A stretch of DNA of 64,000 nt from Rhizobium johnstonii 3841. Its GTDB lineage: Bacteria > Pseudomonadota > Alphaproteobacteria > Rhizobiales > Rhizobiaceae. A program made the translations under genes and the position numbers. Positions 17,444 to 24,869 of the stretch are shown piece by piece. A model generated the notes under the pieces. That model searched no databases and was not told the origin of the DNA. It saw only the letters and a list, made by a program, of their open reading frames with translations. Numbering within the stretch: the stretch's first letter is position 1; the number at the start of each line of letters is the position of its first letter. The stretch is taken from assembly GCF_000009265.1 (NCBI RefSeq), contig NC_008380.1, forward strand, positions 3,043,501 to 3,107,500. The letters are read 5' to 3'.

Positions 17444-17476
17444 GGCGGCCCGGATCGGCAGACGAGCCGGGCCGCC
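17444..17476 (+). terminator. Intercistronic hairpin after the binding-protein gene
   Basis: GGCGGCCCGG (17444-17453) pairs with CCGGGCCGCC (17467-17476) to form a 10-bp GC stem. It is followed by CTCTCATACC rather than a U-run. Such hairpins between the binding-protein gene and the permease genes commonly attenuate transcription or stabilise the upstream mRNA. Confidence 0.45.
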
Positions 17477-17528
17477 AGATCTCTCATACCCCAAAAGACC
17501 CCGTACCCCAAAAATACCAGGTGAAAAC

Positions 17529-18497
17529 TTGACTATTTCCCAATCCTCCATCGTCGAGAAAGCTGCCGATGCGACTGCAAGGGCAACGCCCTCCTCGGTC
17601 GCCCGGCGCGTCCGCGGCCTCTCTGACAGGGCGATCGCCTGGCTGTTTATTGCGCCTGCCATCACCCTGCTCTTGGCGATCAATATCTTCCCACTGCTTT
17701 GGGCGGTCTATCTCTCCTTCACCAATTACCGCGCCAACCGGCCGAATGCGCCGGTCCTGGGCGTCGGCTTTGGAAACTACCAGCGCGTTCTGAACGACCC
17801 CGACATCTGGCAGGCGATGCAGACCACCGCGCATTTCGTCTTCTGGACGATCGTGCTGCAGACGGTGATCGGCTTCACGCTCGCCTATCTGATCGACCGA
17901 AAGTTTCGCGGCCATGCTTTCTGGACGACGATCATCCTGATCCCGATGATGCTGTCGCCCGCCGTGGTCGGCAATTTCTGGCGCTTTCTCTACGAGCCGC
18001 AGATCGGCCTCTTCGCCTATGCCGTGTCGCTGGTGTCAGGCATTCCGACCTCCGATATCCAGATGCTCGGCAACGTTACGCTGGCGCCCTGGGCGATCAT
18101 CATCGTCGACACCTGGATGTGGACGCCCTATGTGATGCTGATCTGCCTCGCCGGCCTGCGCTCGATCCCCGACTATATCTATGAGGCGGCCGAGGTCGAC
18201 CGTGCCTCGCCCTGGCGGCAGTTCTGGTCGATCACCGTGCCGATGGCCCTGCCCTTCATCATGCTCGCCGTGCTTTTCCGCGGCATCGAGAATTTCAAGA
18301 TGTTCGACATGGTGACGCTGCTCACCGGCGGCGGACCGGGCTCGGTCACCGAGGTCGCCTCGATCACCCTGAAGCGCGCCGCCTTCGAAAGCTGGGCGAC
18401 CGGCCGGGCCTCGGCCTTCGCCATCATCCTCTTCGTCGCGGTGTTCGGCCTCGCCAATATCTACGTCAAGGCATTGAACAAGGTGAAGCAACGATGA
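17529..18497 (+). CDS. ABC transporter permease (MalF/UgpA-like)
   Basis: A 322-residue inner-membrane permease with six predicted membrane segments. The EAA loop that contacts the ATPase reads YEAAEVDRASPWRQFWSITVPMALP. I chose the TTG at 17529 because AGGTGA lies upstream at suitable spacing. The open frame allows a GTG at 17409, but that would add 40 residues across the hairpin. The stop overlaps the start of the second permease by 4 bases. It forms the translocation pore together with the next gene. Confidence 0.85.
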   Translation: MTISQSSIVEKAADATARATPSSVARRVRGLSDRAIAWLFIAPAITLLLAINIFPLLWAVYLSFTNYRANRPNAPVLGVGFGNYQRVLNDPDIWQAMQTTAHFVFWTIVLQTVIGFTLAYLIDRKFRGHAFWTTIILIPMMLSPAVVGNFWRFLYEPQIGLFAYAVSLVSGIPTSDIQMLGNVTLAPWAIIIVDTWMWTPYVMLICLAGLRSIPDYIYEAAEVDRASPWRQFWSITVPMALPFIMLAVLFRGIENFKMFDMVTLLTGGGPGSVTEVASITLKRAAFESWATGRASAFAIILFVAVFGLANIYVKALNKVKQR

Positions 18498-19447
18498 GCG
18501 CCGCCAACTCAGCCCATTCGGTCGTCGAACCGAGCCTGTCCAGCAAGCGCATCGCCGGCACGATCGTCATCATCTATGCGCTGATCACCCTCATCCCGCT
18601 CGTCTGGATCTTCCTGACCAGCATCAAGTCGCCGCCGGATTCGATCAGCTATCCCCCGAAGATCGTCTTTTCGCCGTCGCTCGAGGGCTATTGCAACCTG
18701 TTCACGACACGCACGCGCCAGACGCCCGATTATATCGCCTCGCTGCCGGCGCCGGCCGGCATCTGCGATGAGGTGACGCGCAAGCGCAACATGGTGATCG
18801 CCGGCCCGTCGAATTTTCTACCACGCTTCGTCAATTCGCTGGTGATTGCCTTCGGCTCCACCTTCCTCGCGGTCTTCCTCGGTACGCTCGCCGCCTATGG
18901 CTTTTCCCGCTTCAAGATACCGCTCGCCGACGACCTGCTGTTCTTCATCCTCTCGACGCGCATGATGCCGCCGATCGCCGTCGCCATCCCGATCTACCTG
19001 ATGTACCGCGAGCTCGGCCTGTCGGACACGGCCTTGGGCATGATCTTGCTCTACACCGCCGTCAACGTCTCGCTCGCCGTCTGGCTGCTCAAGGGTTTCA
19101 TCGACGAAATCCCCCGTGAATACGAGGAAGCGGCGATGATCGACGGCTATACGAGACTGCAGGCCTTCCGCAAGGTCGTGCTGCCGCAGGCGACGACTGG
19201 CATTGCCGCAACGGCAATCTTCTGCCTGATCTTCGCCTGGAACGAATATGCCTTCGCCGCCCTTCTGACATCGGGCGAGGCCCAGACCGCGCCGCCCTTC
19301 ATCCCGACCATCATCGGCGAAGGCGGACAGGATTGGCCGGCGGTCGCTGCCGGCACGACGATCTTCCTGATCCCGATCCTGGTCTTCACCATTCTCTTGC
19401 GCAAGCAGCTGCTGCGCGGCATCACCTTCGGAGCCGTCCGCAAATGA
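18494..19447 (+). CDS. ABC transporter permease (MalG/UgpE-like)
   Basis: A 317-residue permease with six membrane segments and the EAA loop YEEAAMIDGYTRLQAFRKVVLPQA. Between the first and second segments is an insertion of about 60 residues (roughly 60-115) containing two cysteines (GYCNL, GICDE), longer than in typical MalG-type permeases and probably periplasmic. That loop may contact the binding protein. The gene overlaps both neighbours by 4 bases, so expression of the two permeases and the small membrane protein is coupled. Confidence 0.9.
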   Translation: MSAANSAHSVVEPSLSSKRIAGTIVIIYALITLIPLVWIFLTSIKSPPDSISYPPKIVFSPSLEGYCNLFTTRTRQTPDYIASLPAPAGICDEVTRKRNMVIAGPSNFLPRFVNSLVIAFGSTFLAVFLGTLAAYGFSRFKIPLADDLLFFILSTRMMPPIAVAIPIYLMYRELGLSDTALGMILLYTAVNVSLAVWLLKGFIDEIPREYEEAAMIDGYTRLQAFRKVVLPQATTGIAATAIFCLIFAWNEYAFAALLTSGEAQTAPPFIPTIIGEGGQDWPAVAAGTTIFLIPILVFTILLRKQLLRGITFGAVRK

Positions 19448-19656
19448 GCCATCTGATTGAGACACCCGCCCCTGCCCGTCCGAAACGGCCGTTCTTCCTG
19501 CGCCGCGGCCCGATGGAAACCATCGCCACAGTGCTGATCGGGCTCGGCTTCCTGATGCTGTTCCAGCCCTTCCTGCTCGTGCTCTACACCTATTCGCTGG
19601 TGACCCTGCTCATAGGCACCGTCATGTTCATCATCGTTTCGAAATTCCCGGAGTGA
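19444..19656 (+). CDS. 70-residue membrane protein of the ABC operon
   Basis: A short protein whose ATG overlaps the permease stop (ATGA). After a proline- and arginine-rich cytoplasmic leader (PAPARPKRPFFLRRGP) there are two membrane segments, TIATVLIGLGFLMLFQPFLL and YSLVTLLIGTVMFIIV, with a short turn. The rhizobial glycerol ABC system also has a small membrane protein (GlpU) at the same place between permease and binding-protein or ATPase genes, but the sequence here is not obviously the same family. It may be an accessory subunit of the transporter. No function is known. Confidence 0.7.
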   Translation: MSHLIETPAPARPKRPFFLRRGPMETIATVLIGLGFLMLFQPFLLVLYTYSLVTLLIGTVMFIIVSKFPE

Positions 19657-19659
19657 ACC

Positions 19660-20757
19660 ATGGCGGACATCCGGATCGAAAATCTCCGCAAGGAATTCGG
19701 CAGTTTCGTCGCCGTTCAGGATTCGAGCTTCACCGTCCATGACGGCGAATTCCTGGCGCTCCTCGGTCCATCAGGCTGCGGCAAGACCACCACGCTGCGC
19801 ATGATCGCCGGCCTCGAGCTGCCGAGCAGCGGCAAGATCTATCTCGACGGCGAGGACGTCACCTTCAACCGCGCCAGCGCCCGCGATATCGCCTTCGTCT
19901 TCCAACTCTTCGCGCTCTACCCGCATATGAACGTGCGCAAGAATATCGGCTTTCCGCTGCTGTCGCAGGGCATGCCCAAGGCCGAAATCCGTCAGCGCGT
20001 CGAAGAGACCGCGCGCCTGCTGCAGATCGACCATATTCTCAACCGCTCGGTCTCCGGCCTTGCCGGCGGCGACCGGCAGCGCGTGGCGCTCGGCCGCGCC
20101 ATCGTCCGGCGTCCGAAGTGCTTCCTGATGGACGAGCCGCTCGGCACGCTCGACGCCGAGTTCCGCGAGATCATGGTCCATGAGCTGCGCGAACTGCACA
20201 ACCGCATCCACGCCACCACCGTCTACGTCACCCATGACCAGCACGAGGCGATGGCGATGGCCGACAAGATCGCCGTCATGAACCATGGTGTCATCGAGCA
20301 GTTCGGCACGCCGCAGGAGATTTATGCCAAGCCCGCGACCATGTATGTCGCCGATTTCATCGGCTCGCCGCCGATGAACTTCATGCGCTTCACCTCCGGC
20401 CTGAAAAGCGGCGATTGCTCCATCCTGCTCGACGGCGTCGATGTCGCAGTTCCCGAGATCCACCAGAACATGGCCGAAAGCGAACTGGCGCTCGGCGTGC
20501 GGCCGGAGCATATCCGCTTCAGCGACGCCTCGGCGCTGCGCGGCGCCGTCTACGGCAGCGAATATCTCGGCACCAACCAGGTCGTGGCTGTGGAAACCCA
20601 GGGCGGGCTGATCAAGGCCCGCGTTCCCGCCAATCGCAGCTTCCAGATCGGCGAAAGGGTCGGCCTCGAATTCAACCCGGCGAAACTCGCGCTCTTCGAC
20701 TGCACATCGGGCCGCGCGGTGCCATCCCAGCTCTATCAGGAGACCCGGCATGGCTGA
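19660..20757 (+). CDS. ABC transporter ATPase with altered signature motif
   Basis: A 365-residue ATPase of the MalK/UgpC type with a C-terminal regulatory OB region. The Walker A motif is GPSGCGKTT, the Walker B region is CFLMDEPLGTLD, and the switch histidine is in VTHDQHEA. The signature motif, usually LSGGQ, reads LAGGDRQR. The Q-loop segment FVFQLFALYPHMNV is otherwise normal. The partner ATPase downstream has a standard LSGGE, so the pair likely forms an asymmetric heterodimer, as in importers with two different ATPases such as rhizobial GlpS/GlpT. The gene starts three bases after the small membrane protein and overlaps the next ATPase by 8. Confidence 0.9.
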   Translation: MADIRIENLRKEFGSFVAVQDSSFTVHDGEFLALLGPSGCGKTTTLRMIAGLELPSSGKIYLDGEDVTFNRASARDIAFVFQLFALYPHMNVRKNIGFPLLSQGMPKAEIRQRVEETARLLQIDHILNRSVSGLAGGDRQRVALGRAIVRRPKCFLMDEPLGTLDAEFREIMVHELRELHNRIHATTVYVTHDQHEAMAMADKIAVMNHGVIEQFGTPQEIYAKPATMYVADFIGSPPMNFMRFTSGLKSGDCSILLDGVDVAVPEIHQNMAESELALGVRPEHIRFSDASALRGAVYGSEYLGTNQVVAVETQGGLIKARVPANRSFQIGERVGLEFNPAKLALFDCTSGRAVPSQLYQETRHG

Positions 20758-21757
20758 TGTCGTCCTCAGGAACCTCACCAAACGCTTCGGCGACACCCAG
20801 GCTTTGGCCGACCTCGATCTTTCGATCCGCGACGGCGAGTTCGTCGTGCTGCTCGGTCCCACAGGCGCAGGCAAGACGACGACGCTGCGGCTGATCGCCG
20901 GCCTCGAAAAGCCCGATAGCGGCGGCATCGAGATCAGCGGCCGCAATGTCGCCGCCGAAGCGCCCGCCGAACGCGATGTCGCCTTCGTCTTCCAGCAATA
21001 TTCGCTCTATCCGCATATGACTGTTTACGAGAACCTCGCCTTCCCGCTGAAGGCGCCGATCCGCAAGCTGAGTGCGGCGGAGATCGATCGGCGCGTGCGC
21101 GAAGTCGCGCGCATGGTCCGGATCGACCATAAGCTGGAGAACCGCTCGACCAGGCTTTCCGGCGGCGAGATGCAGCGTGTCGCGATCGGCCGGGCGCTGG
21201 TGCGCAAGCCGGCGATCTACCTGATGGACGAGCCGCTGTCCTCGCTCGACGCCAAGCTGCGCGCCGAATTGCGCCTGGAACTGAAGCGTATCCAGAAGGA
21301 ACTCGGCTCGACGCTGCTCTATGTCACTCACGACCAGGTGGAAGCCATGACCATGGCCGACCGCATCGGCATCGTTGCCGAGGGACGGCTGATGCAAGTG
21401 GGAACACCGCGCGAGATCTACGGCAATCCCGCCAACCTGCACGTCGCCGCCCGCCTCGGGCAGCCGCACATCAACCTGTTACCGGCCGCCCTGCTTCCCG
21501 GCGGCCAGCCGCCGGCCGGCACGAAAACCGTCGGCGCGCGCACCGAACATCTCGACATCATTGTCGGCAAGGATGCCAATGCCGAGATCGACTGGATCGA
21601 GCATCTGGGCGACCAGAACCATCTGCACATCAGGGTTGGCAATCACAAGCTCGTCACACTCGCAGATCCATATCTGGCGATCGCGCCGGGCGACCGGATC
21701 AGCCTGACGCTGCGCGATCCGCTTTATTTCGATGCGGCTGGACAGCGCCTGTCCTGA
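20750..21757 (+). CDS. ABC transporter ATPase (MalK-like)
   Basis: A 335-residue ATPase with standard motifs: Walker A GPTGAGKTT, Q-loop FVFQQYSLYPHM, signature LSGGEMQR, Walker B IYLMDEPLSSLD and switch VTHDQVEA. The last 100 residues form the transporter OB-like domain. It is the second ATPase of the same operon and, unlike its upstream partner, has every canonical residue. Together they power uptake through the two permeases. The dihydroxyacetone kinase gene begins 53 bases downstream on the same strand. Confidence 0.9.
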   Translation: MADVVLRNLTKRFGDTQALADLDLSIRDGEFVVLLGPTGAGKTTTLRLIAGLEKPDSGGIEISGRNVAAEAPAERDVAFVFQQYSLYPHMTVYENLAFPLKAPIRKLSAAEIDRRVREVARMVRIDHKLENRSTRLSGGEMQRVAIGRALVRKPAIYLMDEPLSSLDAKLRAELRLELKRIQKELGSTLLYVTHDQVEAMTMADRIGIVAEGRLMQVGTPREIYGNPANLHVAARLGQPHINLLPAALLPGGQPPAGTKTVGARTEHLDIIVGKDANAEIDWIEHLGDQNHLHIRVGNHKLVTLADPYLAIAPGDRISLTLRDPLYFDAAGQRLS

Positions 21758-21810
21758 CCGGCAAACAGACATGATGATGGCATGAAAAACAAACAGACGG
21801 GTCTCAATCG

Positions 21811-23451
21811 ATGAAACACTTCTTCAACCGCAGGGAAAACATCGTCACCGAAGCCTTGGACGGTCTGCTTCTGACGAGCAGCAAGGGTCGTCTTGCCCGC
21901 CTCGACAGCTTTCCCGACATCAAGGTGATCCTGCGCGCTGACTGGGACAAGTCGAAGGTGGCGATCATCTCAGGCGGCGGCGCCGGTCATGAGCCCTCCC
22001 ATGCCGGCTTCGTCGGTAAGGGCATGCTGACGGCTGCCGTATCCGGCGAGATTTTCGCCTCGCCGAGCGTCGATGCCGTGCTGACAGCGATCCGCGCCGT
22101 CGCCGGCGAAAAGGGCGCCTTGCTGATCGTCAAGAACTATACCGGCGACCGGCTGAATTTCGGCCTCGCCGCCGAGAAGGCGCGCGCCGAAGGTTTCGAC
22201 GTCGAAATGGTCATCGTCGCCGACGATATCGCCATCCCCGAGATCAACCAGCCGCGCGGCGTCGCCGGGACTCTGTTCGTCCACAAGATCGCTGGCTATC
22301 ACGCCGAAAGGGGCGAGGACCTGAAGACGGTCGCAGCCCATGCCGCGGCAGCGGCCGGCGACATCGTCTCGCTCGGCATGTCTCTGTCCACCTGCAGCGT
22401 GCCCGGCCAGGCGCATGAGAGCCGCCTCGGCGAGAACGAGGGCGAACTCGGTCTCGGCATCCATGGCGAGCCCGGCGTCGAGCGCATTGCGCTGCAGCCG
22501 GTCGTCGATATCGTCGCCACCATGGTGGCGCGCCTATCGCCTGCGCTGCGCGAAGGGGGAAACCACGCCCTTCTCATCAACAATCTCGGCGCCGTACCGC
22601 CGCTCGAAATGACCGTTATTGCCAATGTGGTGCTGTCCTCGTCGCTTGCCGATCGCGTCAGGCTGATCATCGGCCCGGCGCCGATGATGACCGCGCTCAA
22701 CATGAACGGCTTCTCGCTGTCGCTGATCCGACTGGATGCCGCTCGCGAGGCGGCGCTGACGGCAGCGGTCGAACCGCATGCCTGGATGCCAGCCGTCGAA
22801 CGCCACGAGATCAGGGTCATCGCCGCACCGCGAACATCAGCCGGACTGAACGGCGCGCCAGTGGCCGGGGATAATCTCCGCAACCGGCGTCTGATCACAG
22901 CGCTCTGCGAGCATCTGATCTCGCAGGAAAGCGAACTCAACCGGCTGGATGGCCGCGTCGGCGACGGTGATACCGGCTCGACGGTGGCGACAGGCGCCCG
23001 CAGCGTGCTTGCCCGCCTGGACACGCTGCCGCTTGATCGGCCGGCTGCAACGCTTGCCTCGCTCGGCGACATCCTCGGCACCAGCATGGGCGGATCGAGC
23101 GGCGTGCTGCTGTCGATCTTCTTCACCGCAGCGGCAAAGGCGATGGCCGACAAGGCCGATATATCAGCAGCCCTTATTGCCGGGCTCGACAGGATGACGT
23201 TCTATGGCGGAGCCGAAGTCGGCGACCGGACGATGGTCGATGCGCTGTCGCCTGCCCTGCAGGCGCTCGCATCCGGCGATGTCGCGGCAGCGGCCAGGGC
23301 TGCTGCCGCAGGTGCGGAGTCGACGAAGACGATGATGAAAGCGAGAGCCGGCCGCGCCTCCTATGTCGGCGAAAGGGATCTGGCAGGTGTCGCTGATCCC
23401 GGCGCCGTCGCGGTTGCCGGCGCGTTCGGTGTGGCGGCAAGCCTCGCCTGA
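21811..23451 (+). CDS. Single-chain dihydroxyacetone kinase (DhaK-DhaL fusion)
   Basis: A 546-residue protein. Residues 1-330 form the DhaK domain, with the GGGAGHEP loop containing the general-base His60 and GLGIHGEPG containing His218, which binds the ketose carbonyl as a hemiaminal. Residues 355-546 form the DhaL domain with the Mg-ADP/ATP-binding aspartates in DGRVGDGDTGST. This is the ATP-dependent architecture of Citrobacter and eukaryotic enzymes and yields dihydroxyacetone phosphate or a related ketose phosphate. Relatives phosphorylate erythrulose, so the substrate is not fixed by sequence. It sits between the importer genes and a PTS-type kinase set, and the two kinase systems are thus side by side. 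Confidence 0.92.
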   Translation: MKHFFNRRENIVTEALDGLLLTSSKGRLARLDSFPDIKVILRADWDKSKVAIISGGGAGHEPSHAGFVGKGMLTAAVSGEIFASPSVDAVLTAIRAVAGEKGALLIVKNYTGDRLNFGLAAEKARAEGFDVEMVIVADDIAIPEINQPRGVAGTLFVHKIAGYHAERGEDLKTVAAHAAAAAGDIVSLGMSLSTCSVPGQAHESRLGENEGELGLGIHGEPGVERIALQPVVDIVATMVARLSPALREGGNHALLINNLGAVPPLEMTVIANVVLSSSLADRVRLIIGPAPMMTALNMNGFSLSLIRLDAAREAALTAAVEPHAWMPAVERHEIRVIAAPRTSAGLNGAPVAGDNLRNRRLITALCEHLISQESELNRLDGRVGDGDTGSTVATGARSVLARLDTLPLDRPAATLASLGDILGTSMGGSSGVLLSIFFTAAAKAMADKADISAALIAGLDRMTFYGGAEVGDRTMVDALSPALQALASGDVAAAARAAAAGAESTKTMMKARAGRASYVGERDLAGVADPGAVAVAGAFGVAASLA

Positions 23452-23503
23452 CCGGCGTGAAATTCAAAAGCCCGCGGGAGGCGCGGCGACAGGGAGGATG
23501 GCA

Positions 23504-24118
23504 GTGCAGGCGGAACCGGTGCTTGTGGCAGGATTGATCGAGGTGTGCCGCGCGACGATCGCGGCAAACAGCGACCATCTCTGCGCGCTCGATCGCGCCA
23601 TCGGCGATGGCGATCACGGAACCAACATGCGGCGCGGCTGCGATGCGGTGAGCGCCGAAGGCGAGAGCCTGTCCAGCCTGCCCTTCCCCGACGCCATGGA
23701 AAAGATCGGCCTGACGCTGGTGATGAATGTCGGCGGTGCGGCCGGGCCACTCTACGGCACGCTGCTGATGGAGATCGGCCGCGAGCTTCGCAAAAGTGAC
23801 GAAAAGGCCGATTTTTCGCAGGTGCTGAAACAGGCGATCGATGCCGTCGCAAGACGCGGTCGGGCGCATGCCGGCGACAAAACCCTGCTCGACGTGCTCT
23901 ATCCCGTGCATGCGGCGCTCGCCAGCCGCTCGCCGCTCGGCGCAATCGCCCGCAGGGCGGAGCGTTCCGCCAGCCGCACGGCTGACATGAAGGCGATGCG
24001 CGGGCGCGCGGCCTATCTCGGCGACCGCTCGATCGGCCATGTCGATCCCGGCGCGTCGAGCTGCGCGCTGCTGACCACGGCGATCTGCCGCTATCTCGGG
24101 GAGCATCGTCCGCAATGA
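23504..24118 (+). CDS. dhaL: DhaL subunit of PTS-dependent dihydroxyacetone kinase
   Basis: A 204-residue all-helical DhaL protein. The nucleotide-binding loop DRAIGDGDHGTNM carries the three metal-binding aspartates, and NVGGAAGPLYGTLL and GDRSIGHVDPGASS match the lid and C-terminal motifs. In the PTS type, DhaL holds a tightly bound ADP that DhaM rephosphorylates. I placed the start at GTG 23504 because GGGAGG then lies six bases upstream; an ATG two codons earlier directly abuts that sequence and is the alternative. The stop overlaps dhaM by 4 bases. Confidence 0.9.
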   Translation: MQAEPVLVAGLIEVCRATIAANSDHLCALDRAIGDGDHGTNMRRGCDAVSAEGESLSSLPFPDAMEKIGLTLVMNVGGAAGPLYGTLLMEIGRELRKSDEKADFSQVLKQAIDAVARRGRAHAGDKTLLDVLYPVHAALASRSPLGAIARRAERSASRTADMKAMRGRAAYLGDRSIGHVDPGASSCALLTTAICRYLGEHRPQ

Positions 24119-24513
24119 ACGGAAAGACCGCAAATGTGGGTATCGTGATCGTCTCCCACTCGCCGCTGGTGGCAAGGGGGATCGCCGAAATGGTGCGACA
24201 GATGGTGGGCGACAGCGTGCCGCTCGCCTGGTCGGGCGGCAATGTCCATGGCGAACTCGGCACCGATGCAGGCGGTATCCTCACGGCGATCGAGGCTGCC
24301 TGGTCCGATGCCGGCGTCGCCGTCTTCGTCGATCTCGGCGGTGCTGAAACGAACAGCGAGATGGCGATCGAAATGCTGGGGCTTCCCCGCTCGGCCCTCG
24401 TCTCCATCTGCAACGCGCCGCTCGTCGAAGGCGCCGTCATCGCCGCCGCCGAGGCATCGGGGGGCGCGTCGCTGGCCAAGGTCGTCGCCACAGCCGAGGA
24501 ACTGTCCCCCTGA
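24115..24513 (+). CDS. dhaM: DhaM-type PTS EIIA domain protein
   Basis: A 132-residue protein of the mannose-family EIIA fold. The phosphorylatable His15 lies in GIVIVSHSPLVARG near the N-terminus, and VFVDLGGAETNSEMA is the second conserved block. It passes phosphate from HPr to the ADP on DhaL. In E. coli DhaM is fused to HPr and a partial enzyme I; here those parts are separate genes immediately downstream. It overlaps dhaL by 4 bases and the HPr gene by one base. Confidence 0.9.
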   Translation: MNGKTANVGIVIVSHSPLVARGIAEMVRQMVGDSVPLAWSGGNVHGELGTDAGGILTAIEAAWSDAGVAVFVDLGGAETNSEMAIEMLGLPRSALVSICNAPLVEGAVIAAAEASGGASLAKVVATAEELSP

Positions 24514-24869
24514 TGACGAGCGGATTGCGTAGTGAAAAACAGGAGCCCGAGCCATTGCCCGAGCCATTTAAGGTGAATTGCCAGACGGAGGTAGAAGTCA
24601 AGCACGGCGTCGGGCTGCATGCACGCCCGTCCGTTACCTTCACGCGGCTTGCCAAGTCCTTCCCCTGTTCGATCGAGATCGCCGTCAATGGCAGCGACGT
24701 CTGGCTGAACGGCAAGAGCATCATCAAGATCATGGGCGCGCGAATCCGTAAAGGTTCGATCCTCCGGATCCGCGCCGACGGCATTCTCGCCGAGGAGGCG
24801 ATCCGCGCGTTGAAGGAACTCATCGAGCGCAACTTCGATGAGGAAAAGAAACATGGCCGAACCGCTTAG
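24513..24869 (+). CDS. HPr phosphocarrier protein
   Basis: A 118-residue HPr with an N-terminal extension of about 20 residues rich in Glu and Pro. The active His36 lies in GVGLHARPS. The segment NGKSIIKIMG places Ser69 where Bacillus HPr has the regulatory Ser46, so control by an HPr kinase is conceivable. It carries phosphate from enzyme I to DhaM. The TGATG overlap with dhaM and the overlap of its own 3' end with the enzyme I gene by 17 bases show tight coupling. This is separate from the nitrogen-PTS NPr that rhizobia normally encode elsewhere. Confidence 0.92.
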   Translation: MTSGLRSEKQEPEPLPEPFKVNCQTEVEVKHGVGLHARPSVTFTRLAKSFPCSIEIAVNGSDVWLNGKSIIKIMGARIRKGSILRIRADGILAEEAIRALKELIERNFDEEKKHGRTA

